This document shows positions 9,362 to 17,604 of a stretch of 54,897 bases of DNA, piece by piece. Both the position numbers and the translations under genes were made by a program. Under the pieces are notes generated by a model. The model made no database searches. It had not been told where the DNA came from and saw only the letters and a program-made list of their open reading frames with translations. This DNA is from Flavobacteriaceae bacterium (lineage in GTDB: Bacteria > Bacteroidota > Bacteroidia > Flavobacteriales > Flavobacteriaceae). Numbering within the stretch: the stretch's first letter is position 1; each line of letters starts with the position of its first letter. The stretch lies in assembly GCA_018608765.1 (NCBI GenBank), contig JABAYY010000055.1, forward strand, positions 1 to 54,897, in the 5' to 3' direction.

Positions 9362-10873
9362 ATGAAAAAAATATTCAAAACAGTAATGGTATTCTCACTC
9401 GTGCTTTTAGCATCATGTGATGATTATATTGAGGTAGAACCTATCGGCCCAGATGCAGATAGCTACTTTAACAATGAACAAGAATATGAAAGTGCCTTAA
9501 TTGGTGCTTACGATATGTTGCAATCCTCTTTTTGGAATGTATTAGTTGGGGTAGTCGCTTCAGATGATTACGCTGCAGGTGGTGATTCTTTTAATTACGA
9601 TCAACCAACCATCCAAAACGTGAATCAAATGATTCATACACCCTCTGATAACAACCAGTTAAGAGACATTTGGAACTTAATGTATGCAGGTTTAAACAGA
9701 ACCAACTACTTATTAGAATTTAAAGACAAAACAGATTTTAATGGTAAAGAGCAAATTATAGCGCAAGCTTATTTTTTAAGAGCTTACTATACATTCGAAT
9801 TAACCAAGCATTTTGGAAATATTCCTTTAAAGGTAGAAACTCGTGATGGTGTCTCTAGAATTGCAGATCAACGAACTATTATTGGAGAGCAATACGACAT
9901 CAACAGAACCGAAAGTATTTCGGCAGCGTACAGCCTAATTGAAGAAGACTTAAAAGAAGCTATTCCTAATTTGCCAGCAGTACAAAGTGAAATATACAAA
10001 GCATCCAAAGGAGCTGCACAAGCTTTGTTAGGTAAAGTATATTTATACCATGGAACTTTTGATGCCTCTAAATTTGCTGATGCAGCGTCAACATTTTCAG
10101 ATGTAATTGGAAGCACACAATACAGCCTAAAAACAGGAGAAGATTACCAAAACTTATTTGAAACGAGTGCTGAAAACGGTTCAGAATCTGTTTTTGAAAT
10201 CCAATACACAGGAGTAGAGCCAGCAGGATGGAATTGTATTATCTGTAGCGAAGGAAGTTATTTCCCTAAATTTTGTGGACCAAGATCTCCTTATGACAAC
10301 TCAGAGTTTGTAACAGGATGGGGCTTTTGCTTACCATCACAAGAATTATATGACTTATTTGATGCTACCGATTCTAGAAGAGATGTTACTTTTTATGATT
10401 TAAGAGATCAACAAGACTCCTATTCTCAAGGAAGAGATGACACAGGATTATTCAATAGAAAATACATTCCTCGCAAAGCAGATGATAGAGCAGGATCAGA
10501 TCCTTTAAACTTTGCAAACAACTACCGTTCTATTCGTTATGCAGATGTATTATTAATGGCTGCAGAAGCAGATGTTCAAAGTGGTGGAGCCAATGCTGAA
10601 AACTATTTAAACGAAGTAAGAGCAAGAGCTTATGGAGATAGCAGTCATGATTTTTCTGCAGCAGAAGGCGATCTATTGGACGCTATTTATTTAGAAAGAC
10701 GTAAAGAATTAGCAGGAGAAGGACACCGTTTCTTTGACCTTGTGAGAACCAACAAAGCAGCGGCTGCAATTCCAGGATTTACAGCCAACAAAAACGAAGT
10801 ATTCCCAATTCCTTTGGTAGAGCTAGAATTAGCGAACGCAGTAGGCAGATGGGGACAAAACCAAGGATATTAA
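9362..10873 (+). CDS. SusD/RagB-like surface glycan-binding lipoprotein
   Basis: A 503-residue protein with a lipoprotein signal (LVLLASC at 13-19, then DDYIEVEP). Family hallmarks are the N-terminal FNNEQEYESALIGAYDML, the TPR-like helical region (QAYFLRAYYTFELTKHFGNIPL), and the C-terminal stretch YADVLLMAAEADVQ...NEVRARAYG...RRKELAGEGHRFFDLVRTNKA. SusD forms the lid of the SusC transporter and binds glycan at the cell surface. It is co-transcribed with susC (10-bp gap) and followed 27 bp later by the repeat lipoprotein. A Cys-containing loop near residues 283-305 (NCIICSEGSYFPKFCG) is an idiosyncratic insertion that may shape the binding face. Confidence 0.95.
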   Translation: MKKIFKTVMVFSLVLLASCDDYIEVEPIGPDADSYFNNEQEYESALIGAYDMLQSSFWNVLVGVVASDDYAAGGDSFNYDQPTIQNVNQMIHTPSDNNQLRDIWNLMYAGLNRTNYLLEFKDKTDFNGKEQIIAQAYFLRAYYTFELTKHFGNIPLKVETRDGVSRIADQRTIIGEQYDINRTESISAAYSLIEEDLKEAIPNLPAVQSEIYKASKGAAQALLGKVYLYHGTFDASKFADAASTFSDVIGSTQYSLKTGEDYQNLFETSAENGSESVFEIQYTGVEPAGWNCIICSEGSYFPKFCGPRSPYDNSEFVTGWGFCLPSQELYDLFDATDSRRDVTFYDLRDQQDSYSQGRDDTGLFNRKYIPRKADDRAGSDPLNFANNYRSIRYADVLLMAAEADVQSGGANAENYLNEVRARAYGDSSHDFSAAEGDLLDAIYLERRKELAGEGHRFFDLVRTNKAAAAIPGFTANKNEVFPIPLVELELANAVGRWGQNQGY

Positions 10874-10900
10874 AAATTATTAACTCAAAAAATTAAAAAA

Positions 10901-12754
10901 ATGAAATTATTAAAAAACGGAATGTATCTGATACTAGTGCTTTTATTAAGCACTACGATATCTTGTCATGAAGATGACGAAATGACAAACACCATTGGTG
11001 GTTTAGATTTTGTAATTGCAACACTAAATGCTGATGGAAATGAAACAGGCGTATTAGCCTCAACAGTTCCTGGAGACAACAGAACAGTTTACACTGTTGA
11101 CTTTGGAGCAACTGCCGATGACGATACAGATGTATTTCAAACAAGCGGTCCAATGGTAGTTTATATGTATCCAAACGAGACAGCTACTTACATGATCACA
11201 GTAACGGCTTCTTTTCCTGGTCAAAATGATGTTTCTATCAGTAAAGAACACACAGTAACTATCGTAGAAGCACCACCAACAGGAGATGCTCTAACAGGTA
11301 CATGGAGATTAGCTCCTGAAGCAGGAGCAATTGGAGTTGGTCCAGAATTGGACAATATATCTTGGTGGTCAAATACTTCAGATGACCTTGCAACTAGAGC
11401 CTGTTTATTTGATGACGAGTACATATTTAATGCAGACGGTTCTTTCCAGAACGTTCTTGGAACAGATACTTGGATTGAAGGATGGCAAGGTGCAGCATCA
11501 GAAGAATGTGGTACACCTGTTGCTCCACATGATGGAACAGCTACAGCGACCTACGTATATTCAGGAGCTACCGTTACTATCAATGGAGCAGGCGCTTTCT
11601 TAGGGTTGGCTAAAGCTGTTAATGGTAGTGAATTAGCAAGTCCTGCAGATGCACCAGATTCAGTTACGTACATCGCGGCACTTTCAGATGATGGACTTAC
11701 TTTAGAATTAGATATTGAAGTTGCAGGTGGAGGACACTGGTCTTTCAAACTTGTAAAAGATGCACCCCCAGTACCATCAGCACTTGACGGTACATGGAGA
11801 TTAGCACCAGAATCTGGAGCACTTGGAGTTGGTCCAGCATTAGACAACGTTTCTTGGTGGTCAAACACAACAGATGATGTAGCAACTAGAGCATGTTTAT
11901 TTGATGACACTTATGTATTTAATGCAGACGGTTCTTTCCAAAATGTTGTTGGAGCAGATACTTGGATTGAAGGATGGCAAGGTGCAGCATCAGAAGAATG
12001 TGGCGCACCCGTTGCTCCACATGATGGAACAGCATCAGCTACTTATACTTACGATGCAGCAGCCGGAACCATTACACTTAATGGAGTAGGCGCTTATTTA
12101 GGGTTGGCTAAAGCAATCAATGGTAGTGAATTAGCAAGTCCTGGAGACGCTCCTGATTCAGTTACGTACATCGCGGCACTTTCAGATGATGGAAATACCT
12201 TAGAATTAGATATCGAAGTTGCAGGTGGAGGACACTGGTCTTTCAAACTTGTAAAAGATGTGATCCCAGAAGGTGTTGAAGGTACTTGGAAATTAGCACC
12301 AGAATCTGGAGCACTTGGAGTTGGTCCAGCATTAGACAACGTTTCTTGGTGGTCAAACACATCAGATGATGTAGCAACTAGAGCCTGTTTATTTGATGAC
12401 GAATATGTATTTGGTTCAGACGGTTCTTTCCAAAATATTCTTGGAGCAGATACTTGGATAGAAGGATGGCAAGGTGCAACATCAGAAGAATGTGGTACAC
12501 CCGTTGCTCCACATGATGGATCAGCATCAGCGACCTATACTTACGATGAAGCAGCAGGGTCAATTACACTTAATGGAGCTGGCGCTTACTTAGGGTTGGC
12601 TAAAGCTATCAATGGTAGTGAATTAGCAAGTCCTGGAGACGCACCAGATTCAGTTACGTACATCGCGGCACTTTCTGATGATGGAAATTCTTTAGAATTA
12701 GATATCGAAGTTGCAGGTGGTGGACACTGGTCTTTCAAATTAGCAAGACAATAG
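10901..12754 (+). CDS. Lipoprotein with PKD-like N-terminal region and three near-identical 164-residue domains (candidate surface glycan-binding protein)
   Basis: A 617-residue protein. The lipoprotein signal ends at Cys22 (TISC) and is followed by the acidic HEDDEM, typical of surface-exported lipoproteins. Residues about 30-125 look like a PKD/Ig-type beta-sandwich (TVTASFPGQNDVSISKEHTVTIVEAP). Three tandem domains follow, each opening with GTW[RK]LAPE, carrying ISWWSN or VSWWSN, ATRACLFDD, DTWIEGWQG, SEECG, then LGLAKA and GGGHWSFKL. Each has two conserved Cys (RAC and EEC) that may form a disulfide, and many exposed Trp suited to stacking on sugar rings. It sits in the susE/susF position, between susD and GH16, so multivalent binding of polysaccharide at the surface is likely. 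No catalytic motif is seen. The domain was not assigned to a named family. Confidence 0.75.
   Translation: MKLLKNGMYLILVLLLSTTISCHEDDEMTNTIGGLDFVIATLNADGNETGVLASTVPGDNRTVYTVDFGATADDDTDVFQTSGPMVVYMYPNETATYMITVTASFPGQNDVSISKEHTVTIVEAPPTGDALTGTWRLAPEAGAIGVGPELDNISWWSNTSDDLATRACLFDDEYIFNADGSFQNVLGTDTWIEGWQGAASEECGTPVAPHDGTATATYVYSGATVTINGAGAFLGLAKAVNGSELASPADAPDSVTYIAALSDDGLTLELDIEVAGGGHWSFKLVKDAPPVPSALDGTWRLAPESGALGVGPALDNVSWWSNTTDDVATRACLFDDTYVFNADGSFQNVVGADTWIEGWQGAASEECGAPVAPHDGTASATYTYDAAAGTITLNGVGAYLGLAKAINGSELASPGDAPDSVTYIAALSDDGNTLELDIEVAGGGHWSFKLVKDVIPEGVEGTWKLAPESGALGVGPALDNVSWWSNTSDDVATRACLFDDEYVFGSDGSFQNILGADTWIEGWQGATSEECGTPVAPHDGSASATYTYDEAAGSITLNGAGAYLGLAKAINGSELASPGDAPDSVTYIAALSDDGNSLELDIEVAGGGHWSFKLARQ
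11297..12751 (+). repeat. Three tandem in-frame domain repeats with a 492-bp period
   Basis: Copy 1 starts at 11297, copy 2 at 11789 and copy 3 at 12281, each at the GGTAC(A/T)TGG that encodes GTW. The spacing is exactly 492 bp both times. Long identical nucleotide stretches between copies, for example the block encoding DSVTYIAALSDDG, point to recent duplication or ongoing gene conversion. Copy 1 is the most divergent; copies 2 and 3 are closest. Confidence 0.95.
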
Positions 12755-13097
12755 GCGTTTAAAAACCTTTTATTTCAATAAATTAACATCCCCCTTATAA
12801 CTTTTATGGGGGATGTTTAATTTTATAAAGGTACTCCAAACAGTTTATTGAAATTGACGTCAATTTTTAAAAGAATGACCATATTCCAACTCTCTGAACC
12901 TATTTTATAGGCTGGGACATAGGTAACTTAGTGTTTGGTATTATTTCAATTAGTATTACAAAACTACATGTGAAATCCATACAAGAAGCCGGTGAACTTA
13001 CAGAGTATCCTAAATTTAAAGTATCAAATTAATTAAATTCAAATTAATCAAAATAAAGAAACGAAATTTCATCTTTAATTTTCTTAAATTCGTAACC
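12755..13097. other. Gene-free spacer between repeat lipoprotein and GH16 gene
   Basis: It contains a hairpin at 12785-12817 and then AT-rich DNA. A 44-codon open frame without ATG at 12898-13032 reads like protein (includes LHVKSIQEAGELTEYPKFKV) but has no start; it may be a relic or chance. The bases just before 13098 are AT-rich and may hold a separate promoter for GH16-GH3. Confidence 0.45.
12785..12817 (+). terminator. Probable terminator after the susCD-lipoprotein genes
   Basis: A 10-bp stem (aacatccccc at 12785-12794 with gggggatgtt at 12808-12817) is followed by only a modest T-rich tail (taattttat). It could attenuate rather than end transcription, giving lower expression of the GH16-GH3 pair than of susCD. 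Confidence 0.65.
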
Positions 13098-13907
13098 ATG
13101 AAAAAATCAAATATCTTCACTCTTTTTTTTACAATTTTAATAGGGTTGTCTACTGCAGGCTGTTCTTCTAGTGATGAAAATCGAAATAACACACCTTCCA
13201 ACCCTATTGTAATTGAAGGGTCTGGAAATAACGACGTATTAGTCTGGTCTGACGAATTTGATGGTGATGGATATATTAACAACGAATTTTGGAATTACGA
13301 AATTGGCGGTGGCGGCTGGGGCAATCAAGAAGTACAAGTTTACACCAATAGTAGTGCTAATATTATAAAAGAAAATGGCATTTTGAAAATAACGGCAGTG
13401 AAAGAATCGAATGGAACTTATACCTCTGCTCGTATTACAACTCAAAATAAAATCGATTTTAAATATGCTCGTATTGACATTCGTGCTAAACTTCCTTCTG
13501 TTGCAGGGACTTGGCCTGCGTTGTGGATGTTAGGAGATAATTTCAGCTCGGTCGGATGGCCTAGATGTGGCGAGATTGACATCATGGAACAATTCGCAGA
13601 CAAAACCTATGTTCAATCTACCACTCATTGGGACTATAACGGATCAACCGCAAGTTATGGCCTCCCAATCAATTTAAGTACGCCCACAGAATTTCATACA
13701 TACTCTATAGATTGGAGGCAAGGGAGTATTAATGCGTATCTAGATGATGTATTGTTTTATGAAATGTCTACAACCAGCACAATGCCTTTTGACGCGAACT
13801 TCTTTTTAATATTTAACCTAGCAATGGGGGGTACGAATGGCGGCGCTATTAGCCCTAACTTTACATCCGATTCAATGGAAGTAGATTACATAAGAGTGTA
13901 TCAGTAA
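13098..13907 (+). CDS. GH16 family endo-beta-1,3-glucanase (laminarinase-like) lipoprotein
   Basis: A 269-residue protein. A lipoprotein signal ends at the Cys of TAGC and is followed by SSSDENRN. One GH16 jelly-roll domain covers about residues 48-269. The catalytic signature EIDIME is at residues 159-164, with Glu159 as nucleophile and Glu164 as acid/base by family rule. Flanking sequences YEIGGGGWGNQEVQVYT and WPALWMLG are typical of the laminarinase branch. The product would cut beta-1,3 (or mixed 1,3-1,4) glucan at the cell surface to give oligosaccharides for SusCD. The GH3 gene starts 10 bp downstream, a co-transcribed pair. Specificity against laminarin or mixed-linkage glucan cannot be settled from sequence. 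Confidence 0.9.
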   Translation: MKKSNIFTLFFTILIGLSTAGCSSSDENRNNTPSNPIVIEGSGNNDVLVWSDEFDGDGYINNEFWNYEIGGGGWGNQEVQVYTNSSANIIKENGILKITAVKESNGTYTSARITTQNKIDFKYARIDIRAKLPSVAGTWPALWMLGDNFSSVGWPRCGEIDIMEQFADKTYVQSTTHWDYNGSTASYGLPINLSTPTEFHTYSIDWRQGSINAYLDDVLFYEMSTTSTMPFDANFFLIFNLAMGGTNGGAISPNFTSDSMEVDYIRVYQ

Positions 13908-13917
13908 AATAGATAAA

Positions 13918-16215
13918 ATGAATAAAAAGAATTTAATAGTCTTTATAGCAGCTTGCTTTTCTGGATTAACTTTTAGCCAAAACCTTAGATCTGATACCCC
14001 TGAACCCAATGCGTCATCAATAAGCTCTGTTGTTTATATAGAGCAAAAAGTGGAGGCGTTATTAAAACAAATGACTCTAGAAGAGAAGATTGGCCAGATG
14101 AACCAGTACAATGGATTTTGGGATCTTACAGGACCTGCGCCTAGTAGTGGTGATGCTGCAAAAAAATATGAACACCTGCGTAAAGGCTATGTAGGATCTA
14201 TGCTCAACCTTAGAGGTGTTGAAAATGTGCGTAAAATTCAAAAAATTGCAGTCGAAGAAAGTCGATTAGGAATCCCTTTAATTATAGGATTTGATGTCAT
14301 TCATGGCTATGAAACGTTAAGCCCAATCCCTTTAGCAGAATCTTCAAGTTGGGATTTAGAAGCCATCAAAAAATCAGCAGCAGTCGCAGCAGAAGAAGCC
14401 GCCGCGGCAGGGATTAACTGGACGTTTGCTCCCATGGTAGATATTTCACGCGATGCACGTTGGGGACGTGTTATGGAAGGTGCAGGTGAAGACCCTTATT
14501 TAGGCTCTAAGATAGCGTTTGCAAGAGTCCAAGGATTCCAAGGCTCCGACTTATCCAAACCCACCACACTTGCAGCCTGTGCCAAGCATTTTGCTGCCTA
14601 TGGTTTTGCAGAATCAGGACGAGAATATAATACTGCCGATTTAGGAACATCTACATTAAACAACATTATTTTCCCACCCTTTCAGGCCACCTTGGATGCA
14701 GGAGTCAGAACCTTTATGAATTCCTTTAACGAACTCAATGGGATTCCCGCGACTGGAAACACCTATTTACAACGCGATATTCTCAAAGACAAATGGGAGT
14801 TTGATGGATTTATTGTTTCCGATTGGGGTTCTATTGAAGAGATGGTATCTCACGGATATGCAAAAGACAACAAGCACGCTGCTCAAATTGCAGCCAATGC
14901 GGGTTCCGATATGGACATGGAATCATATTTATATGTCAATGAATTGGCAGGTCTAGTCCGAGAAGGCAAAGTCAAAGAAGCTTATATTGACGATGCCGCT
15001 AAACGCATCCTACGTGTAAAATTTGAATTAGGTCTTTTTGATGACCCCTACAAATATTGCGACACACAACGCGAAAAAGAAGTCATTGGGCAACAAGCAT
15101 TTCACGACGCCTCTTTAGATATGGCTAAAAAATCAATCGTACTTTTAAAGAATGAAAATCAACTCTTGCCACTTAAAAAACAAGGACAAAAAATTGCATT
15201 AATTGGAGCTTTAGCGTCCGATAAAACAAGCCCTCTAGGAAGTTGGAGAATTGCCGCTAAAGACAATACGGCAGTCTCTGTTTTAGAAGGAATGCAAGCC
15301 TATATAGGAAACCAATTAACCTATGCCAAAGGCGCCGATGTAAGCTTGGGTGAAATCAAATTCGTTTCGGAAGTAAACATAAACACAACTGATAAAAGCG
15401 AATTCCCACAAGCCGAAGCTGTCGCTAAAACCGCCGATGTTGTTGTGATGGTTTTAGGAGAAATTGGCTACCAAAGTGGCGAAGGTAGAAGCCGAACAGA
15501 ACTCGGACTTCCTGGAGTACAACAAGAATTATTGGAAGCCATTTACAAGGTTAATAAAAACATTGTTTTAGTTTTAAATAACGGAAGACCTTTAGTTTTA
15601 AACTGGCATCAAGAACACCTTCCTGCTATTGTGGAAGCATGGCAGCTAGGAACTCAAAGTGGAAATGCCATTGCACAAGTCCTTTATGGCGATTACAATC
15701 CAAGTGGAAAATTACCCATGAGTTTCCCAAGAGCCGTGGGGCAAATCCCTATCTATTATAATTACAAGAACACAGGCCGTCCTAGCTTGCCAGCTCCTGG
15801 AAGAGTGTTCTGGTCTCATTATCAAGATGTGGAAAATACTCCTTTATATCCTTTTGGGTATGGTCTAAGTTATACCACATTTGAGTATAGTAACTTACAA
15901 GCTCGAGTCGTTTCTGATACTGAAGTAAACGTATCCGTTACACTTAAAAATTCCGGCAAATTCACAGGAAAAGAAGTAGTGCAACTTTATATCAAAGACC
16001 ACTATGCAACTGTTACCCGCCCAGTTAGAGAGCTCAAAGGATTTGAATTAGTCAGCCTCGAGCCAAATGAAAGTAAAGAAATCTCTTTTACGCTCACTGA
16101 AAAAGAACTCGGATTTTATAACAACGAAGGCGATTTTGTACTTGAGTCAGGCGACTTTTCAATTTTTGTTGGTGGCGATTCCACTACAAAACTTGTAACC
16201 AAAATCAGCTTATAA
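13918..16215 (+). CDS. GH3 family beta-glucosidase (BglX-like), secreted
   Basis: A 765-residue protein with a signal peptide (1-20, ending in TFSQ). The N-terminal GH3 barrel runs to about residue 390 and contains the nucleophile in FIVSDWGS at Asp302 and substrate-binding motifs KHFAAYG and MNSFNELNGIPATGN. The C-terminal alpha/beta sandwich follows, with the SGEGRSR stretch around 520-526 that probably supplies the acid/base, then a fibronectin-III-like domain at about 660-765. Without a lipobox it is probably periplasmic, where it would release glucose from imported beta-glucan oligosaccharides made by the GH16 enzyme. It is the last gene of the locus and is convergent with the Kdo transferase gene. 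Confidence 0.92.
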   Translation: MNKKNLIVFIAACFSGLTFSQNLRSDTPEPNASSISSVVYIEQKVEALLKQMTLEEKIGQMNQYNGFWDLTGPAPSSGDAAKKYEHLRKGYVGSMLNLRGVENVRKIQKIAVEESRLGIPLIIGFDVIHGYETLSPIPLAESSSWDLEAIKKSAAVAAEEAAAAGINWTFAPMVDISRDARWGRVMEGAGEDPYLGSKIAFARVQGFQGSDLSKPTTLAACAKHFAAYGFAESGREYNTADLGTSTLNNIIFPPFQATLDAGVRTFMNSFNELNGIPATGNTYLQRDILKDKWEFDGFIVSDWGSIEEMVSHGYAKDNKHAAQIAANAGSDMDMESYLYVNELAGLVREGKVKEAYIDDAAKRILRVKFELGLFDDPYKYCDTQREKEVIGQQAFHDASLDMAKKSIVLLKNENQLLPLKKQGQKIALIGALASDKTSPLGSWRIAAKDNTAVSVLEGMQAYIGNQLTYAKGADVSLGEIKFVSEVNINTTDKSEFPQAEAVAKTADVVVMVLGEIGYQSGEGRSRTELGLPGVQQELLEAIYKVNKNIVLVLNNGRPLVLNWHQEHLPAIVEAWQLGTQSGNAIAQVLYGDYNPSGKLPMSFPRAVGQIPIYYNYKNTGRPSLPAPGRVFWSHYQDVENTPLYPFGYGLSYTTFEYSNLQARVVSDTEVNVSVTLKNSGKFTGKEVVQLYIKDHYATVTRPVRELKGFELVSLEPNESKEISFTLTEKELGFYNNEGDFVLESGDFSIFVGGDSTTKLVTKISL

Positions 16216-16245
16216 TATAGCCGTAAATAATGAGGTGAGGACAGA

Positions 16246-17490
16246 TCACTTCTTAAAAATATGCTGTAGTTCAGTCATAACAATTTCAGAAGCCCCTTTG
16301 TTGTCTTCTATATATTGTTTGTTTATTTGACCAGATTCCGTTCTTTTTCCCAAATCATTAATAAAACCGTCTAAGGCCGAATGCAGCGCGTCATAGTTGC
16401 TGATACTAATCAAACCGCCGAGAGTCTGCATGGCTTTTGCTTCAGGGAAATTTTTATGGTTTTTGCCAATCACAATAGGAATACCAAAAGTGGCGGCCTC
16501 TAGTGTGTTATGAAGCCCCGTAGTACCCATACCGCCACCCACATAAGCAACGTCTGCATAGTTATAGATTTTGGTTAACAGCCCAATGGTGTCCACCACA
16601 AAAACGACTTTGTCTTTCAGTGTTTCATCCTTAAAATTAGAGTAAAGCACCGTCGGTTTTTTAATCCGTTTTGCCATCGACTTAATCTGATTCAAATCCA
16701 TATTATGGGGAGCAATGATAAATTTCACATCGTCTTTGCAATTATTGATATAGTCAACCAGCAGCACTTCGTCTTCTGGCCACGTACTTCCCGCCACAAT
16801 ACAGGTCTGGTTATTTTTGAATTCCGCAATAAAATCCAATGTATTGTCCGTATTTATTTGATTGCCAACACGGTCAAATCGTGTATCTCCAGATACGGTA
16901 ACGGCATCATACCCAATAGAGTTTAATAACACTTTCGAATCTGTATCTTGGGTAAATATATGGTCAAAAGAAAAGAGTAATTTTTTAAGCCAACCGCCAT
17001 AAAATTTAAAGTACGCTTGTGACGGTCTAAACAGTGCCGAAATTAATATAGAACTAATGTTTCGACGTTTTATTTCTAATAAATAATTAGGCCAAAGATC
17101 ATATTTTACAAACACCACCAATTCAGGATGGGTAAGGTCTAAAAACTTTTTTACAACTGACTTCTGATCCAAAGGAAGGTACACCACAACATCTGCAATT
17201 GGATTGTCTTTTCTGATTTCATATCCAGAGGGAGAGAAAAAAGTCATCACAAATTTATAGTCTTTATAGTGTGTTTTAAGGAGCTCAAAGCAGGGTAAGC
17301 CCTGTTCATACTCTCCCAAAGAAGAACAATGCATCCAGATTACTTTATCTGTTTCTTTTAGCTCGTGTGCTAAAATCTTAAGACTTTCGTTTCGACCCTC
17401 TTGACCCTTTTGTGTTTTTTTGTGAAGGCCTCCAAAAAGACGAACAGCAATTGCAGCGAACCCAACGAAGATGTTATAAAAAAGTCTCAA
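16246..17490 (-). CDS. waaA: 3-deoxy-D-manno-octulosonic acid (Kdo) transferase
   Basis: A 414-residue glycosyltransferase that transfers Kdo from CMP-Kdo to lipid IVA in LPS inner-core assembly. An N-terminal membrane-proximal segment (MRLFYNIFVGFAAIAVRLFGG) is followed by the WaaA signatures IWMHCSSLGEYEQGLP, TFFSPSGYE, VVVYLPLD, and KYDLWPNYL. In the C-terminal half are SGDTRFDRV, IVAGSTWPEDE, and the nucleotide-sugar-binding segment YVGGGMGTTGLHNTLEAATFGIPIVIG. Length fits the family. It is a single gene, divergent from the DegT aminotransferase gene and convergent with GH3. A weak 7-bp hairpin overlaps its stop codon at 16232-16252. Confidence 0.95.
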   Translation of the reverse strand: MRLFYNIFVGFAAIAVRLFGGLHKKTQKGQEGRNESLKILAHELKETDKVIWMHCSSLGEYEQGLPCFELLKTHYKDYKFVMTFFSPSGYEIRKDNPIADVVVYLPLDQKSVVKKFLDLTHPELVVFVKYDLWPNYLLEIKRRNISSILISALFRPSQAYFKFYGGWLKKLLFSFDHIFTQDTDSKVLLNSIGYDAVTVSGDTRFDRVGNQINTDNTLDFIAEFKNNQTCIVAGSTWPEDEVLLVDYINNCKDDVKFIIAPHNMDLNQIKSMAKRIKKPTVLYSNFKDETLKDKVVFVVDTIGLLTKIYNYADVAYVGGGMGTTGLHNTLEAATFGIPIVIGKNHKNFPEAKAMQTLGGLISISNYDALHSALDGFINDLGKRTESGQINKQYIEDNKGASEIVMTELQHIFKK

Positions 17491-17604
17491 TAGCTATTAT
17501 TTGGAGCTAAAATACATTCTTTATATTAATTTTATGACTAAGCAATGCGAATTTTGTATTTTTGTTTATGCAAAATGTATTGCTTCGTAACGTAACTTAA
17601 ACAT

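Noticed and set aside
11331-11603. ORFs in other frames across the triplicated domain (plus and minus strand, several of similar sequence)
   Set aside because: They recur with the 492-bp period because the real coding frame is repeated; they have no start context and lie entirely inside the 617-residue lipoprotein gene.
16232-16252. Hairpin between the GH3 and waaA genes
   Set aside because: Only a 7-bp stem with a G-T pair, overlapping the waaA stop and lacking a proper T tract; too weak to call a terminator.
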